Shown piece after piece: positions 25,652 through 33,933 of a DNA stretch of 64,000 bases; position 1 is the first letter of the stretch; the number at the start of each line of letters is the position of its first letter. Position numbers and translations under genes: made by a program. Source of the stretch: Bacillota bacterium. GTDB taxonomy: Bacteria; Bacillota; Clostridia; Lachnospirales; Cellulosilyticaceae. Location of the stretch: assembly GCA_023393125.1 (NCBI GenBank), contig JAEWMQ010000038.1, positions 1-64,000 on the forward strand, read 5' to 3'. The notes under the pieces were generated by a model that did not search any database, was not told the origin of the DNA, and saw nothing but the letters and a program-made list of their open reading frames with translations.

Positions 25652-27464
25652 TTTTATAAGCCTCCCAATTATTTGTTACATATGTTTTTATTTCTTCACT
25701 CATAACAATATCATCTGGCCAAACACGCTCATGTCCTTCTGAAGGCAGCTTTTTAGTAGCATCAATTACCACTCTCACGTCGCCTTTAGTAACTTCTTTA
25801 ATGGTTATGTCGCGTTTAGCATCAATGTTATTAAAGAGTTTCCAACAAACCATAGATACTTTTTCTACTGGAATATTAGCATCTACTAAAATTAGCACCT
25901 TAGAGTCAACCTTTGGTGCGTTTAAAAAGGCCTTTGTCAGCTCATGAGCTGCAGTTCCATCTGTTTTATGAATAGCTGCTACTGTATATCCTTTTAAAAT
26001 GCCACTTTTTAAAACAACTACTGCTTCAATAATACCTTTAAAGTCATCTAAATTAAATGGTACCCCACCTTGGTATTGTTCTTTTTCATGCCATAAGCTG
26101 ACACTTCCTTCAGATGGCCATTTACGAGTCGCATCAATTCCTAGACGATAACCATAGTGAGACATTGGCGATGCATGATCTAAGGCATCTAACGGTCCTG
26201 GAGAAAACACCATATCTAACTCTGGTCTCATATAGTGAAGAATACGGTTTGCTACGGCTTCATAATCATTAGGCTTTACGTCTTCGTCTACTACGATAAC
26301 CATTTTGGTATACATCATTTGCCCCATTCCCCAAGCTGTATTCATTACTTTTTTAGCATGAGCTGGGAAACGCTTTTTGATGGACATAATGACACAACCA
26401 TGGAAAACCCCTTCTAATGGAAAATCCATATCTATAATTTCAGGACTCATCATACGTAGTAATGGTAAAAATAAACGCTCTGTTGCTTTTCCAATATAGC
26501 AATCTTCCATAGGAGGTTGACCTACAATAGTAGCTGGATAAATAGGATTTTTCTTATGGGTAATGCAAGTAACATGAAATACTGGGTAGTCATCTTCTAA
26601 AGAATAATAACCTGTATGGTCACCAAAAGGACCTTCTCTTCTTAGCTCTTCATTGACATCTACATACCCTTCAATAACAAATTCAGCTTCGGCTGGTACG
26701 TAAATATCACTCATAATAGATTTTACCATTTTAACAGGCATTTTTCTAAGATAGCCTGCAAACATCATTTCATCTATCATTTTAGGAAGTGGTGCAGTTG
26801 CAGCATAAGTAATAGCTGGGTCACCACCTAAAACAACCGATACCGGCATTCTTCCTCCACGTTTCTTATAACTTTCGTAAATCTCACGGCCATCTTTATG
26901 CCAATGCCAATGCATACCTGTTGTCTTCTTATCAAATACTTGCATACGATACATGCCCATATTTTGCACGCCTGTCTCTGGATCTTTTGTAATCACTAGA
27001 GGCAAGGTAAAGAAGGGACCACCATCTTGAGGCCAACAATGTAATACTGGCAATTTGCTTAAATCCGGATCTGTTTCAATGACTTCCTGACAGCTTCCTT
27101 TAGTCGGTAACTTAATCGGAAAAACTGAAGCCAATCTACTTAGACGCGGTGCCGATTTAGCTAAGTTTGCAATGCCCATATAATTAGTCATATCTAAGAA
27201 CCTAGCTAAATCTTCTTCTAATGCTTTAAAGTCTTTAGCACTTAATGCCATACTCATACGCTCATAGGTACCCATAGCATTAATAAGTACAGGATAAGGT
27301 GAACCCTTTACTTTTTCAAATAACAAGGCTGGACCATAAGCTTTGGAAACACGATCTGCAATTTCAGTGATTTCCAAATACGAATCTACTTCTTTTTTTA
27401 TTCTTACAAGCTGTCCTTCTTTTTCTAACTTTTTAATAAAGCTTTGTAAATTTTTATAGCTCAT
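25635..27464 (-). CDS. UbiD-family decarboxylase (menaquinone type, SCO4490/MqnL-like)
   Basis: A 609-residue prenyl-FMN-dependent decarboxylase that would remove the carboxyl group of a prenylated aromatic acid. The family active-site segment LRREGPFGDHTGYYS supplies Arg and Glu residues that hold the cofactor, and the metal and Asn contacts occur around MGMYRMQVFD. The long C-terminal part (about 480-609) is typical of the menaquinone-type subgroup rather than short UbiD. It begins MSYKNLQSFIKKLEKEGQLV. Neighbours are a UbiX homologue (cofactor) and a UbiA homologue (prenylation), a complete late-pathway set. Earlier pathway enzymes (MqnA-E) are not in the window. Confidence 0.92.
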   Translation of the reverse strand: MSYKNLQSFIKKLEKEGQLVRIKKEVDSYLEITEIADRVSKAYGPALLFEKVKGSPYPVLINAMGTYERMSMALSAKDFKALEEDLARFLDMTNYMGIANLAKSAPRLSRLASVFPIKLPTKGSCQEVIETDPDLSKLPVLHCWPQDGGPFFTLPLVITKDPETGVQNMGMYRMQVFDKKTTGMHWHWHKDGREIYESYKKRGGRMPVSVVLGGDPAITYAATAPLPKMIDEMMFAGYLRKMPVKMVKSIMSDIYVPAEAEFVIEGYVDVNEELRREGPFGDHTGYYSLEDDYPVFHVTCITHKKNPIYPATIVGQPPMEDCYIGKATERLFLPLLRMMSPEIIDMDFPLEGVFHGCVIMSIKKRFPAHAKKVMNTAWGMGQMMYTKMVIVVDEDVKPNDYEAVANRILHYMRPELDMVFSPGPLDALDHASPMSHYGYRLGIDATRKWPSEGSVSLWHEKEQYQGGVPFNLDDFKGIIEAVVVLKSGILKGYTVAAIHKTDGTAAHELTKAFLNAPKVDSKVLILVDANIPVEKVSMVCWKLFNNIDAKRDITIKEVTKGDVRVVIDATKKLPSEGHERVWPDDIVMSEEIKTYVTNNWEAYKIDTSH

Positions 27465-27502
27465 TGTTTGTCTCCACTTGACTTATTATGATATACACTA
27501 CT

Positions 27503-28792
27503 TTATTTGTTTTCAATAGTTGCTATTTCAGCTAATACACCCTCTAGGGCCTTTATTAATTCACTAACATCTTCCTGATTAATGACTAATGGTGGTTGAA
27601 AAGCTAAGACATTTCTTTCTAAACCATTTTTACCTAAGATGATGCCACGCTCTTTTAAAGCTTCTAAAATGTTATCTACGATTTCTGGGGCTGCCATTCC
27701 ATCTAAGTGGCGTACTTCTACCCCTACCATTAGTCCTATCCCTCTTACATCTGCTAAAATAGGATATCTTTTTTGAAGTGCTTTTAGCCCCTCCATCAGT
27801 TGTGTACCTAATGTTTCTGCTCGCTGGCACAAGTCATATTTTTCTATATAGTCTAGTACTGCTAAAGCCGTTGCACTACACACTGGATTACCTCCTAGAG
27901 TAGAGGCAGATGGTTTATTAAAAGCCATAGCTATTTTTTCGTTAGTACAAGCAGCTGATATAGGCATACCATTTCCCAGTGCTTTAGCCACTGTTAAAAT
28001 ATCTGGTACTACATCATAGTGCTCTATGGCAAAAAGCTTTCCTGTACGTGCAAACCCAGTTTGTACCTCATCTATAATAAGTAAAATGTCATTGGCTTCT
28101 AAAAGAGCTTTAAGCGCCTTAAAATAATGCAGTGGTGGCGTAATAATACCGCCATTCCCTTGAATAGGTTCCATAATAAGTGCTGCAATATTTTCTTTGC
28201 CTCTCGCCTCAATGACTTGTTTAATACTTTCTAAAGAGCGCTCTGCTGCTGTATTTAAATCTTCGCCATAAACAAAGGTATTCTCAGCAAAATGAATAGC
28301 ATCTGATAAAAACGGGTCACTTCTCCACATAGGAATAGCCGTGGCACTCATTGTCAAATGCGTTCTCCCATGGAGACCATTTCTAAGTGCAATAAACTCT
28401 TTTTTACCGGTGTAAAGTCTAGCCATTAATAATGCCGTTTCGTTAGCTTCAGAACCACTACAGCAGAAAAATGAGCGGCATAAGTCGCCTGGTAATAGTC
28501 CACTTAAACGCTTAGCCAGTTGCCCCATTTGCTCTGTTAGATAAATAATACTAGTATGCTGCAAGGTACGCATTTGAGCTATAGCAGGTTCAATAATTTC
28601 TGGATTACAATGACCACAATTCATTACTGAAACACCTGAGAAAAAGTCTAAATACTTTTTCCCTGTGTCATCGTATAAATACTGCATCTCACCTTTTACA
28701 ATCACTGGAGGATTCTGATAGAAATGATTCCAGCTAGGTGGACACAAATAGTTTTGTTTATTTTCAATCACTTGATCTTTTAATTCATTCAC
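27503..28792 (-). CDS. Class III (omega-type) aminotransferase
   Basis: A 429-residue PLP enzyme of the acetylornithine/GABA/alanine-glyoxylate aminotransferase group. The pocket motif GSEANETALLMAR and the IIDEVQTGFARTG segment are present. The PLP lysine is in DILTVAKALGNGMPISA. Its cellular substrate cannot be told; related enzymes use beta-alanine, GABA or glyoxylate donors. It lies 38 bases upstream of the UbiD gene and 12 bases after the U32 gene, clearly within the operon. That is an unexpected partner for quinone-type chemistry. Confidence 0.88.
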   Translation of the reverse strand: MNELKDQVIENKQNYLCPPSWNHFYQNPPVIVKGEMQYLYDDTGKKYLDFFSGVSVMNCGHCNPEIIEPAIAQMRTLQHTSIIYLTEQMGQLAKRLSGLLPGDLCRSFFCCSGSEANETALLMARLYTGKKEFIALRNGLHGRTHLTMSATAIPMWRSDPFLSDAIHFAENTFVYGEDLNTAAERSLESIKQVIEARGKENIAALIMEPIQGNGGIITPPLHYFKALKALLEANDILLIIDEVQTGFARTGKLFAIEHYDVVPDILTVAKALGNGMPISAACTNEKIAMAFNKPSASTLGGNPVCSATALAVLDYIEKYDLCQRAETLGTQLMEGLKALQKRYPILADVRGIGLMVGVEVRHLDGMAAPEIVDNILEALKERGIILGKNGLERNVLAFQPPLVINQEDVSELIKALEGVLAEIATIENK

Positions 28793-28804
28793 TGCGTCTT
28801 CCTC

Positions 28805-30721
28805 CTAGTCAAATTGTAATGCCCCTAATGTATAACCTGCTTCACCTTGAGGAAGCTGTGGCATTACTTCTTTTTGCACCAGTGCTTTTTGTGCTACTTG
28901 ATAAAGCCTTATGATGCGCTCTAACTCCTCAAGATTATAGCTAGCACCTTCTATACGGAAATATCTAGCTCCTCCTTTATAAAGTGCTTCTAAAATTGGT
29001 AGATAGGCTATTTCTTTAGTTAATAACATATGATTTCTACCTTTAGTATCGCGATAAATTGGATGTTCATACCCTTTATCATCTATTAAGTATAAAACCC
29101 CTTCTTTATAGTTGGTTTCGTCTAATTCCGCTCCTTCTAGCACTTTGGTGTTATCATATAAATCATGTTCCATATACATAACAGCTGGCCTACCATGAAC
29201 AATGACTTCTACAGGTATACCACTTGCTGTTAAAAAGTCTCTGGTATTATAAAGTGGTGATTCAATAGATAAAGTAACACGTTCTAAACCTTGATGCTCA
29301 TAAAACTTAGCCATTTCCGCATTATAAACATTTAATGAAAAATCTCCTACTAACTTAAGTCCTAAATGTTTATATTCACCAATAGCGCCAAGCTCAGTAA
29401 TTAAAAGTCCATCTAACCCTAAATCTTGATTTAAATAATGATGATATACTTTAAAATCTTCTTCATACACCATACGTGGTAATGCTAGGTAAATTTTACT
29501 ACTGCCTTTACGCGCTGTTAAGTCCTTAATCTGGGTGACTGAAAGAGGCTGACTTGGTTCGTACGTATCTCCTGATAAATAAATATGGTCTACACCTAAC
29601 TCTACTGCTAGCAATGCGCTTTCATAATCATTAACACGAATTGTTAGCTCTGGTGCTTGACTTACTAACGAATGCCCTTGTAAAGCCTCTCTAATGACCT
29701 GAAGCCTTTCTTCTTTCATCTCGATTTCTTCTACTGGATTGCTAAATACTTTCCCTGTACTATAAAATTTTCCAGTTCCTTCATAACGTCTATTAATATT
29801 TTTAAGACCAGGTTTACCAAAAGCATATGCCGTTGATAAATCTCTATTACGATTTGCTTGTAACTTGGATAAGTCTTGCTCACGATTATAGTGAATAGGA
29901 TCCTGTATATAACGGTCTATAGCATCGCTATAGGCATTAATAATAGTTTCCAAGTATTCCATGCTACGCATACGTCCTTCTATCTTAAAGGAAACAACTC
30001 CTGCATCAATTAATTCTGGAATATGGCTATACATAGCCATATCTTTTACAGCCAAAGGATAGGTGGTATCATAAAGCTTATTATCTTTTTTAACTTTATA
30101 TCCCCAACGACAAGGTTTCATACAACGTCCTCTGTTACTACTTTGTCCAAAAATCATTCCAGAATAAGTACATTGTGCGCCATGCGCAATACACATATCG
30201 CCATGAACAAAGTATTCAAATTCCATATCTGTTTGAACATGTAATGCCTTAATTTGTGCCAGTGACATTTCTCTAGAGGCCACTACTCTTGTTACCCCTA
30301 GACTTCTTAGGGTATTAATAGTCGGTAAATTATGAACATTCATCATGACTGATGCATGAATCATTAAATCTAACTGCATTTCTTTTATTTTTTCTATTAA
30401 AGAAACATCTTGCACAATAAGTGCATCAGGTTTCACTTCATTTAAAAAGTTCAAATAATCTTCTACATCTCTAAGGTCTTCATGACTTAGTAAATTATTA
30501 ACTGTAATATATACTTTCTTATTCAAACCGTGTGCCATTTCCACGGCTTGTCTGATTTCTTCTTGCGTAAAATTAAAATCTTTACGATGCATACGCATAT
30601 TAAAATTCTTACCGCCAAAATAAACGGCATCAGCACCTGTTTGAATAACCCTTTTAAAAATCTCAAAGTTACCTGCCGGTGCCAATAGTTCTACTTCTTG
30701 GCCATAAAAAAATCTACTCAT
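28805..30721 (-). CDS. U32 family protein (RlhA/UbiU-like Fe-S protein)
   Basis: A 638-residue member of the so-called peptidase U32 family. The signature region has Cys177, Cys184, Cys200 and Cys204 (MCIAHGAQC, RGRCMKPCRWGY), which in characterised members hold a [4Fe-4S] cluster. Known roles are tRNA or 23S rRNA hydroxylation (TrhP, RlhA) and anaerobic ubiquinone hydroxylation (UbiU/UbiV). The peptidase label is historical. It starts MSRFFYGQEVELLAPAGNFE, has a GAGGCGG site, and is the first gene after a strong promoter. An RNA-hydroxylating role is most likely, but the quinone-gene company makes a UbiU-like role worth considering. Confidence 0.85.
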   Translation of the reverse strand: MSRFFYGQEVELLAPAGNFEIFKRVIQTGADAVYFGGKNFNMRMHRKDFNFTQEEIRQAVEMAHGLNKKVYITVNNLLSHEDLRDVEDYLNFLNEVKPDALIVQDVSLIEKIKEMQLDLMIHASVMMNVHNLPTINTLRSLGVTRVVASREMSLAQIKALHVQTDMEFEYFVHGDMCIAHGAQCTYSGMIFGQSSNRGRCMKPCRWGYKVKKDNKLYDTTYPLAVKDMAMYSHIPELIDAGVVSFKIEGRMRSMEYLETIINAYSDAIDRYIQDPIHYNREQDLSKLQANRNRDLSTAYAFGKPGLKNINRRYEGTGKFYSTGKVFSNPVEEIEMKEERLQVIREALQGHSLVSQAPELTIRVNDYESALLAVELGVDHIYLSGDTYEPSQPLSVTQIKDLTARKGSSKIYLALPRMVYEEDFKVYHHYLNQDLGLDGLLITELGAIGEYKHLGLKLVGDFSLNVYNAEMAKFYEHQGLERVTLSIESPLYNTRDFLTASGIPVEVIVHGRPAVMYMEHDLYDNTKVLEGAELDETNYKEGVLYLIDDKGYEHPIYRDTKGRNHMLLTKEIAYLPILEALYKGGARYFRIEGASYNLEELERIIRLYQVAQKALVQKEVMPQLPQGEAGYTLGALQFD

Positions 30722-30775
30722 CTTACCGCCTCTTTCTTAGTTTTTTAAACCCTAAGTATTAACCTAAGACAACTC

Positions 30776-30805
30776 ATTATGCTATGTTTTACACCCAACT
30801 GTCAA
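30776..30805 (-). promoter_or_regulatory. Promoter of the U32-aminotransferase-UbiD-UbiA-UbiX-ABC operon
   Basis: On the minus strand, TTGACA, an 18-base spacer and CATAAT sit 55-85 bases upstream of the U32 gene. The -35 is the exact consensus. Confidence 0.65.
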
Positions 30806-30939
30806 TATTTACGCCTCTTTCTTCCATTTTGCAAATTTATCTTTATTTTTACTTATTTCATTATATAAAATAAATTTATCATTTATCGTTAGTTTTATAA
30901 TATATTTTTCCATAAAAAGAAGTTTATATATAAATTCTA

Positions 30940-30969
30940 TTGGTATTTATGTTTAAATAATAGTATAAT
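30940..30969 (+). promoter_or_regulatory. Promoter of the CBS-ACT gene
   Basis: TTGGTA, 18 bases, TATAAT, with the start codon about 21 bases past the -10. The surrounding 30806-30939 stretch is AT-rich with no gene or clear structure. Confidence 0.6.
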
Positions 30970-30990
30970 AAACATAAAGAGGTGATAATT

Positions 30991-31611
30991 ATGTTAATTA
31001 AGAACATCATGATTCCTGTAAGTGATTTAACAACTTTAACGACCACACACACCGCTAAAGAAGCATTAGAAGTCATTGATTCAAAGGCACTTCTTTCTTT
31101 ACCTGTGGTAGATGCCAAACAGTTTATAGGCATCATCTCCAAACGCTATATCTTAGAAGAATATTTTAATAGTGAAGAGGACAAAGCCACTTTTTTAAAA
31201 CGACCTATATCTGACTTTATGAAAACCAAAATTCAGTGTTTATCCTCTGAAGATTTGGTTGAAGAACCCGTCAAGCTCCTTTGCAATCATAATATTCAAT
31301 TTATTCCAGTTGTAAATGAAGCTGGCCATTTTGTTGGTATTGTAACACATAAAGCTGTTTTTTCTACCTTTAAAAATGCCTTAGGTATTGGGCATACAAG
31401 GTTAGCTATTACCACCCCTGATGTCAAAGGTCGCTTAGCCAAGCTTACAGAACTCATTGCTAAAGAAAAAGGTAATATCATTAGTATCGTTCAAATCGAC
31501 CCAGAAGTCATGAATTTAAAAGAACTGATCATTCGCGTTGAAGCTGAAAATGTACAGAAACTAGTTAAAGTTCTAAATGAAAATGGATTTACAGTCAGAC
31601 GTATTAACTAA
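30991..31611 (+). CDS. CBS-pair and ACT domain protein (AcuB-like)
   Basis: A 206-residue cytoplasmic sensor-type protein. Two CBS repeats occupy about residues 1-130 (KNIMIPVSDLTTLTTT, LPVVDAKQFIGIISKR; DFMKTKIQCL, FIPVVNEAGHFVGIVT) and an ACT domain the rest (GRLAKLTELIAKEKGNIISI). CBS pairs bind adenine nucleotides and ACT domains bind amino acids, so it probably senses one or both. The B. subtilis relative AcuB is linked to acetoin use, but that role cannot be transferred safely. ATG preceded by GAGGTGAT was chosen over an in-frame GTG three codons earlier that lies inside that site. A strong hairpin follows. Confidence 0.85.
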   Translation: MLIKNIMIPVSDLTTLTTTHTAKEALEVIDSKALLSLPVVDAKQFIGIISKRYILEEYFNSEEDKATFLKRPISDFMKTKIQCLSSEDLVEEPVKLLCNHNIQFIPVVNEAGHFVGIVTHKAVFSTFKNALGIGHTRLAITTPDVKGRLAKLTELIAKEKGNIISIVQIDPEVMNLKELIIRVEAENVQKLVKVLNENGFTVRRIN

Positions 31612-31625
31612 ATACATAATCATAT

Positions 31626-31676
31626 AAAAAGCTCTCTTAAGTAAGGCGTTTCCTTTAGCCTTACTAAGAGAGCTTT
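31626..31676. terminator. Bidirectional terminator between CBS-ACT and P1 peptidase genes
   Basis: AAAAGCTCTCTTA(A)GTAAGGC and GCCTTACTAAGAGAGCTTTT form a stem of about 18 bp around a 10-base loop. A- and T-runs flank it, suitable for both converging genes. Confidence 0.92.
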
Positions 31677-31724
31677 TCATTATCTTATATTTATTTTTCA
31701 AAAACATTTATCTTTAAAGTAGTT

Positions 31725-32693
31725 TTAATTCATCACAAAATCTGTAGCAGCTTTTAAACCATAGGCTGGTTTGGCAGTTAAAACAGCTCTGTTAATAGCC
31801 ATTGCCATTACCTTGGCAGCTAATGTCCCTACCACATTTAAATCTGCTGCCACATCTCCTACTGACATAGCATAAACACTATCACCATCAGCTGTAGTAT
31901 GAACTGGACATATGGTTTTCGCCAAACCATTTTGAGCCATAGCTGCAATCTTAGTCATCTGTAGCTTATTAAAGGCTCCATTAGTTATAACCACTCCCAA
32001 AGTCGTATTACCTGTAAATAAGTTTTTCTGCTGGGTAGCTTCTTTATAAAGCATCTCTTCTGTATTTAAAAAAGCAGTTTGCTCCTCATTTAATAAACCT
32101 GCTAAAATGGCTCCTGATGCTTCATCTTTTACATCACCCAAGGCATTAACAGCTACCAAAGCACCTACTTTAAGGTTTCCTAACTGCACGGCATACATGC
32201 CTATACCAGATTTCATCATACTAGAAATACCTTTATACTTGCCTACTGTAGCGCCAGTACCAGCACCTACATTCCCTTCTCTAGGTTCATTTAACTCGGC
32301 TGCTAAGCATGCTGCATAGCCCATTTCTGCATCAGGTCTCACATGAGTATCACCTATCTGAAGATCAAATAAGCAGGATGTACTTACTAAAGGCACCTTG
32401 GTTACACCTACATCAAAGCCAATTCCTCTTTCTTCTAAATAGCTCATCACACCACCTGCAGCATCTAAGCCAAAAGCACTCCCACCACTTAAAAGCACTG
32501 CATGAATTTTATCACACGCTGCTAAAGGATTAAGAAGCTGTGTTTCTCTTGAAGCAGGTCCTCCGCCGCGTATATCAATACCGGTTGGTGCCCCTTGCTC
32601 ACAGATAATAACGCTGCATCCAGTGGCCGCTATTTGGCTTTCTGCATGACCTATTTTAATATTTTCTATCTCTGTTAATTCAATTATTTTCAT
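31725..32693 (-). CDS. P1 family peptidase (DmpA/NylC-like Ntn hydrolase)
   Basis: A 322-residue autoproteolytic hydrolase of the DmpA/NylC fold. The predicted processing site is the Asn-Thr bond in GNTTLGVVITNG, which leaves a Thr nucleophile on the beta chain. The IDIRGGGPASRETQ and LSGGSAFGLDAAGGV segments near the N-terminus form the family active-site region. Relatives cleave beta-aminopeptides or nylon oligomers; natural substrates are unclear. It follows the ECF S component gene by 15 bases, so the pair may handle a small amide or vitamin conjugate. Control would come from the promoter upstream of that gene. Confidence 0.9.
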   Translation of the reverse strand: MKIIELTEIENIKIGHAESQIAATGCSVIICEQGAPTGIDIRGGGPASRETQLLNPLAACDKIHAVLLSGGSAFGLDAAGGVMSYLEERGIGFDVGVTKVPLVSTSCLFDLQIGDTHVRPDAEMGYAACLAAELNEPREGNVGAGTGATVGKYKGISSMMKSGIGMYAVQLGNLKVGALVAVNALGDVKDEASGAILAGLLNEEQTAFLNTEEMLYKEATQQKNLFTGNTTLGVVITNGAFNKLQMTKIAAMAQNGLAKTICPVHTTADGDSVYAMSVGDVAADLNVVGTLAAKVMAMAINRAVLTAKPAYGLKAATDFVMN

Positions 32694-32708
32694 CGTTTAC
32701 ACCCTACT

Positions 32709-33284
32709 TTATATCACATGATTTTTCTTTAGTGGCACACAAATACCTGTAGCCAATATCCCCGCTGCTACCATTTCTAATACGCCATTAACCCCAATAA
32801 TATAAACGAAAATCTCTTTTACTGGTATCGCTTTAAAAAATAAGCTTAAGCAGCCTAATACAAGAATCGTATGTACCGCTGTTGAAATACAAGCACTCAC
32901 TGTATAACTTATAGCTGAACTTTTAAAAACTTTTAATAGTACCTTATTTAAAATAGCTGGTAAAATACCTAAAATCACTCGCGGTCCAATACACATAATA
33001 AGGGAAGCAATTGGCACACCACTTGCAAAAGGTGAAAAAACTAAATCTGCTGGATTAGGTGAGGTAGCTGCTTTAAGCATACTGACTAGACCAAAAACCA
33101 AGCCTAGAACACCACCATAGGTTGCTCCTAGCATAAACGAACCAATAATAACTGGGATATGCATCAAAGTGATGGATATCGGGGGAATGGATATAAATCC
33201 AAGAGGAGTGTACGCAAGTACCACCAATAGGGCTGCTAATAATGCTAGCCTTGTAAATTGTGTAGTCTTTTTTGTTGTATTCAT
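32709..33284 (-). CDS. ECF transporter S component (vitamin-type)
   Basis: A 191-residue membrane protein with six hydrophobic segments and the N-terminal stretch FTRLALLAALLVVLAYTPLG that is characteristic of energy-coupling-factor S components. IPPISITLMHIPVIIGSF and GATYGGVLGLVFGLVSM follow, with the AxxxA-like small-residue helix used to dock with EcfT. Energy-coupling genes are not nearby, so a shared ECF module is expected. The vitamin is unclear; similarity by eye is to the pantothenate-type group. A promoter and a leader of about 150 bases precede it. No known riboswitch was recognised in the leader. Confidence 0.85.
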   Translation of the reverse strand: MNTTKKTTQFTRLALLAALLVVLAYTPLGFISIPPISITLMHIPVIIGSFMLGATYGGVLGLVFGLVSMLKAATSPNPADLVFSPFASGVPIASLIMCIGPRVILGILPAILNKVLLKVFKSSAISYTVSACISTAVHTILVLGCLSLFFKAIPVKEIFVYIIGVNGVLEMVAAGILATGICVPLKKNHVI

Positions 33285-33432
33285 TTTTCTCTCCTTACTG
33301 CCGCTTATAAATAATGCAGCGTATAATAAATTTATATAACTGCTAAGTGCAGAAATATATCAGATTTCATTCATCACTATTAGTGAAATCTATTAAAAAT
33401 AGTATCTCCTTATAGGATGCTTTAAAATAAAT
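33285..33432 (-). other. Structured leader of the ECF S component mRNA
   Basis: About 148 transcribed bases lie between the promoter and the start codon. They contain the stem AGATTTCA/TGAAATCT and a second potential stem GCTGC/GCGGC next to the ribosome binding site, plus a CTATTTTTAATAG palindrome. This could be a regulatory leader. It did not match the TPP, THF or preQ1 motifs I know. Confidence 0.3.
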
Positions 33433-33439
33433 ATTTTTT

Positions 33440-33467
33440 ATTATAGCACATTTTTATATTTCATCAA
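33440..33467 (-). promoter_or_regulatory. Promoter of the ECF S component - P1 peptidase unit
   Basis: On the minus strand, TTGATG, 16 bases, TATAAT. Confidence 0.65.
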
Positions 33468-33481
33468 CTTTTCTTTTAATT

Positions 33482-33513
33482 TATAAAAACCCAAGAACTA
33501 TTGTTCTTGGGTT
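33482..33513 (-). terminator. Terminator overlapping the end of the small membrane protein gene
   Basis: On the minus strand AACCCAAGAAC-AATA-GTTCTTGGGTT is followed by TTTATAA. The upstream arm encodes the last codons of the gene. It lies just upstream of the ECF promoter and insulates the two units. Confidence 0.85.
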
Positions 33514-33836
33514 AACGAATATGCTGTATGTTGCTTCTTGTTTCTTATAAAAGCTAAAACTTTGCTCACAATCCAAACAACTACTAATGTTGCTAAAGTA
33601 GCTATTAAAAATGCCCAAAAAAAGGCTTTATAGTCCTCATTACCACCACTTAAAAGATTGATTAGTTTAGTGAGCATATCAACTGCCCACTTGATATGTG
33701 CAGGTAATAACACAATGACATCACATAAAATCATCGTTATGAATACAATAATATGCATTAGACCTAATGATTTAAAAACTTTAACTAAGTATAAGTTACC
33801 TAGTTTATTTTTGCCTAATTCGTGTTCTTCTTCCAT
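33498..33836 (-). CDS. Small membrane protein of unknown function
   Basis: The 112-residue family is not recognised. An acidic and charged N-terminus (MEEEHELGKNKLGNLYLVKV) is followed by two strong membrane segments, IIVFITMILCDVIVLLP and FFWAFLIATLATLVVVWIVS, and a basic tail (FIRNKKQH). The second ATG was chosen because AAGGGGG lies seven bases before it, whereas the first ATG almost touches that site. It has a near-perfect promoter and a terminator overlapping its stop, so it is a single-gene unit. Confidence 0.75.
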   Translation of the reverse strand: MEEEHELGKNKLGNLYLVKVFKSLGLMHIIVFITMILCDVIVLLPAHIKWAVDMLTKLINLLSGGNEDYKAFFWAFLIATLATLVVVWIVSKVLAFIRNKKQHTAYSLTQEQ

Positions 33837-33872
33837 ATCCATTCCCCCTTCTCTCTCTCATACGTTAATTTC

Positions 33873-33901
33873 ATCATACGTCAAAATAACAGTAAAGTCA
33901 A
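33873..33901 (-). promoter_or_regulatory. Promoter of the small membrane protein gene
   Basis: On the minus strand, TTGACT, 17 bases, TATGAT, about 37 bases upstream of the start codon. Confidence 0.65.
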
Positions 33902-33933
33902 AGTAAAATTTCTAAATAATTCTAATTATTATA

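Noticed and set aside
28805..30721. Calling the U32 gene a protease
   Set aside because: The four-Cys signature and characterised relatives point to an Fe-S RNA- or quinone-modifying enzyme. Peptidase is a historical name.
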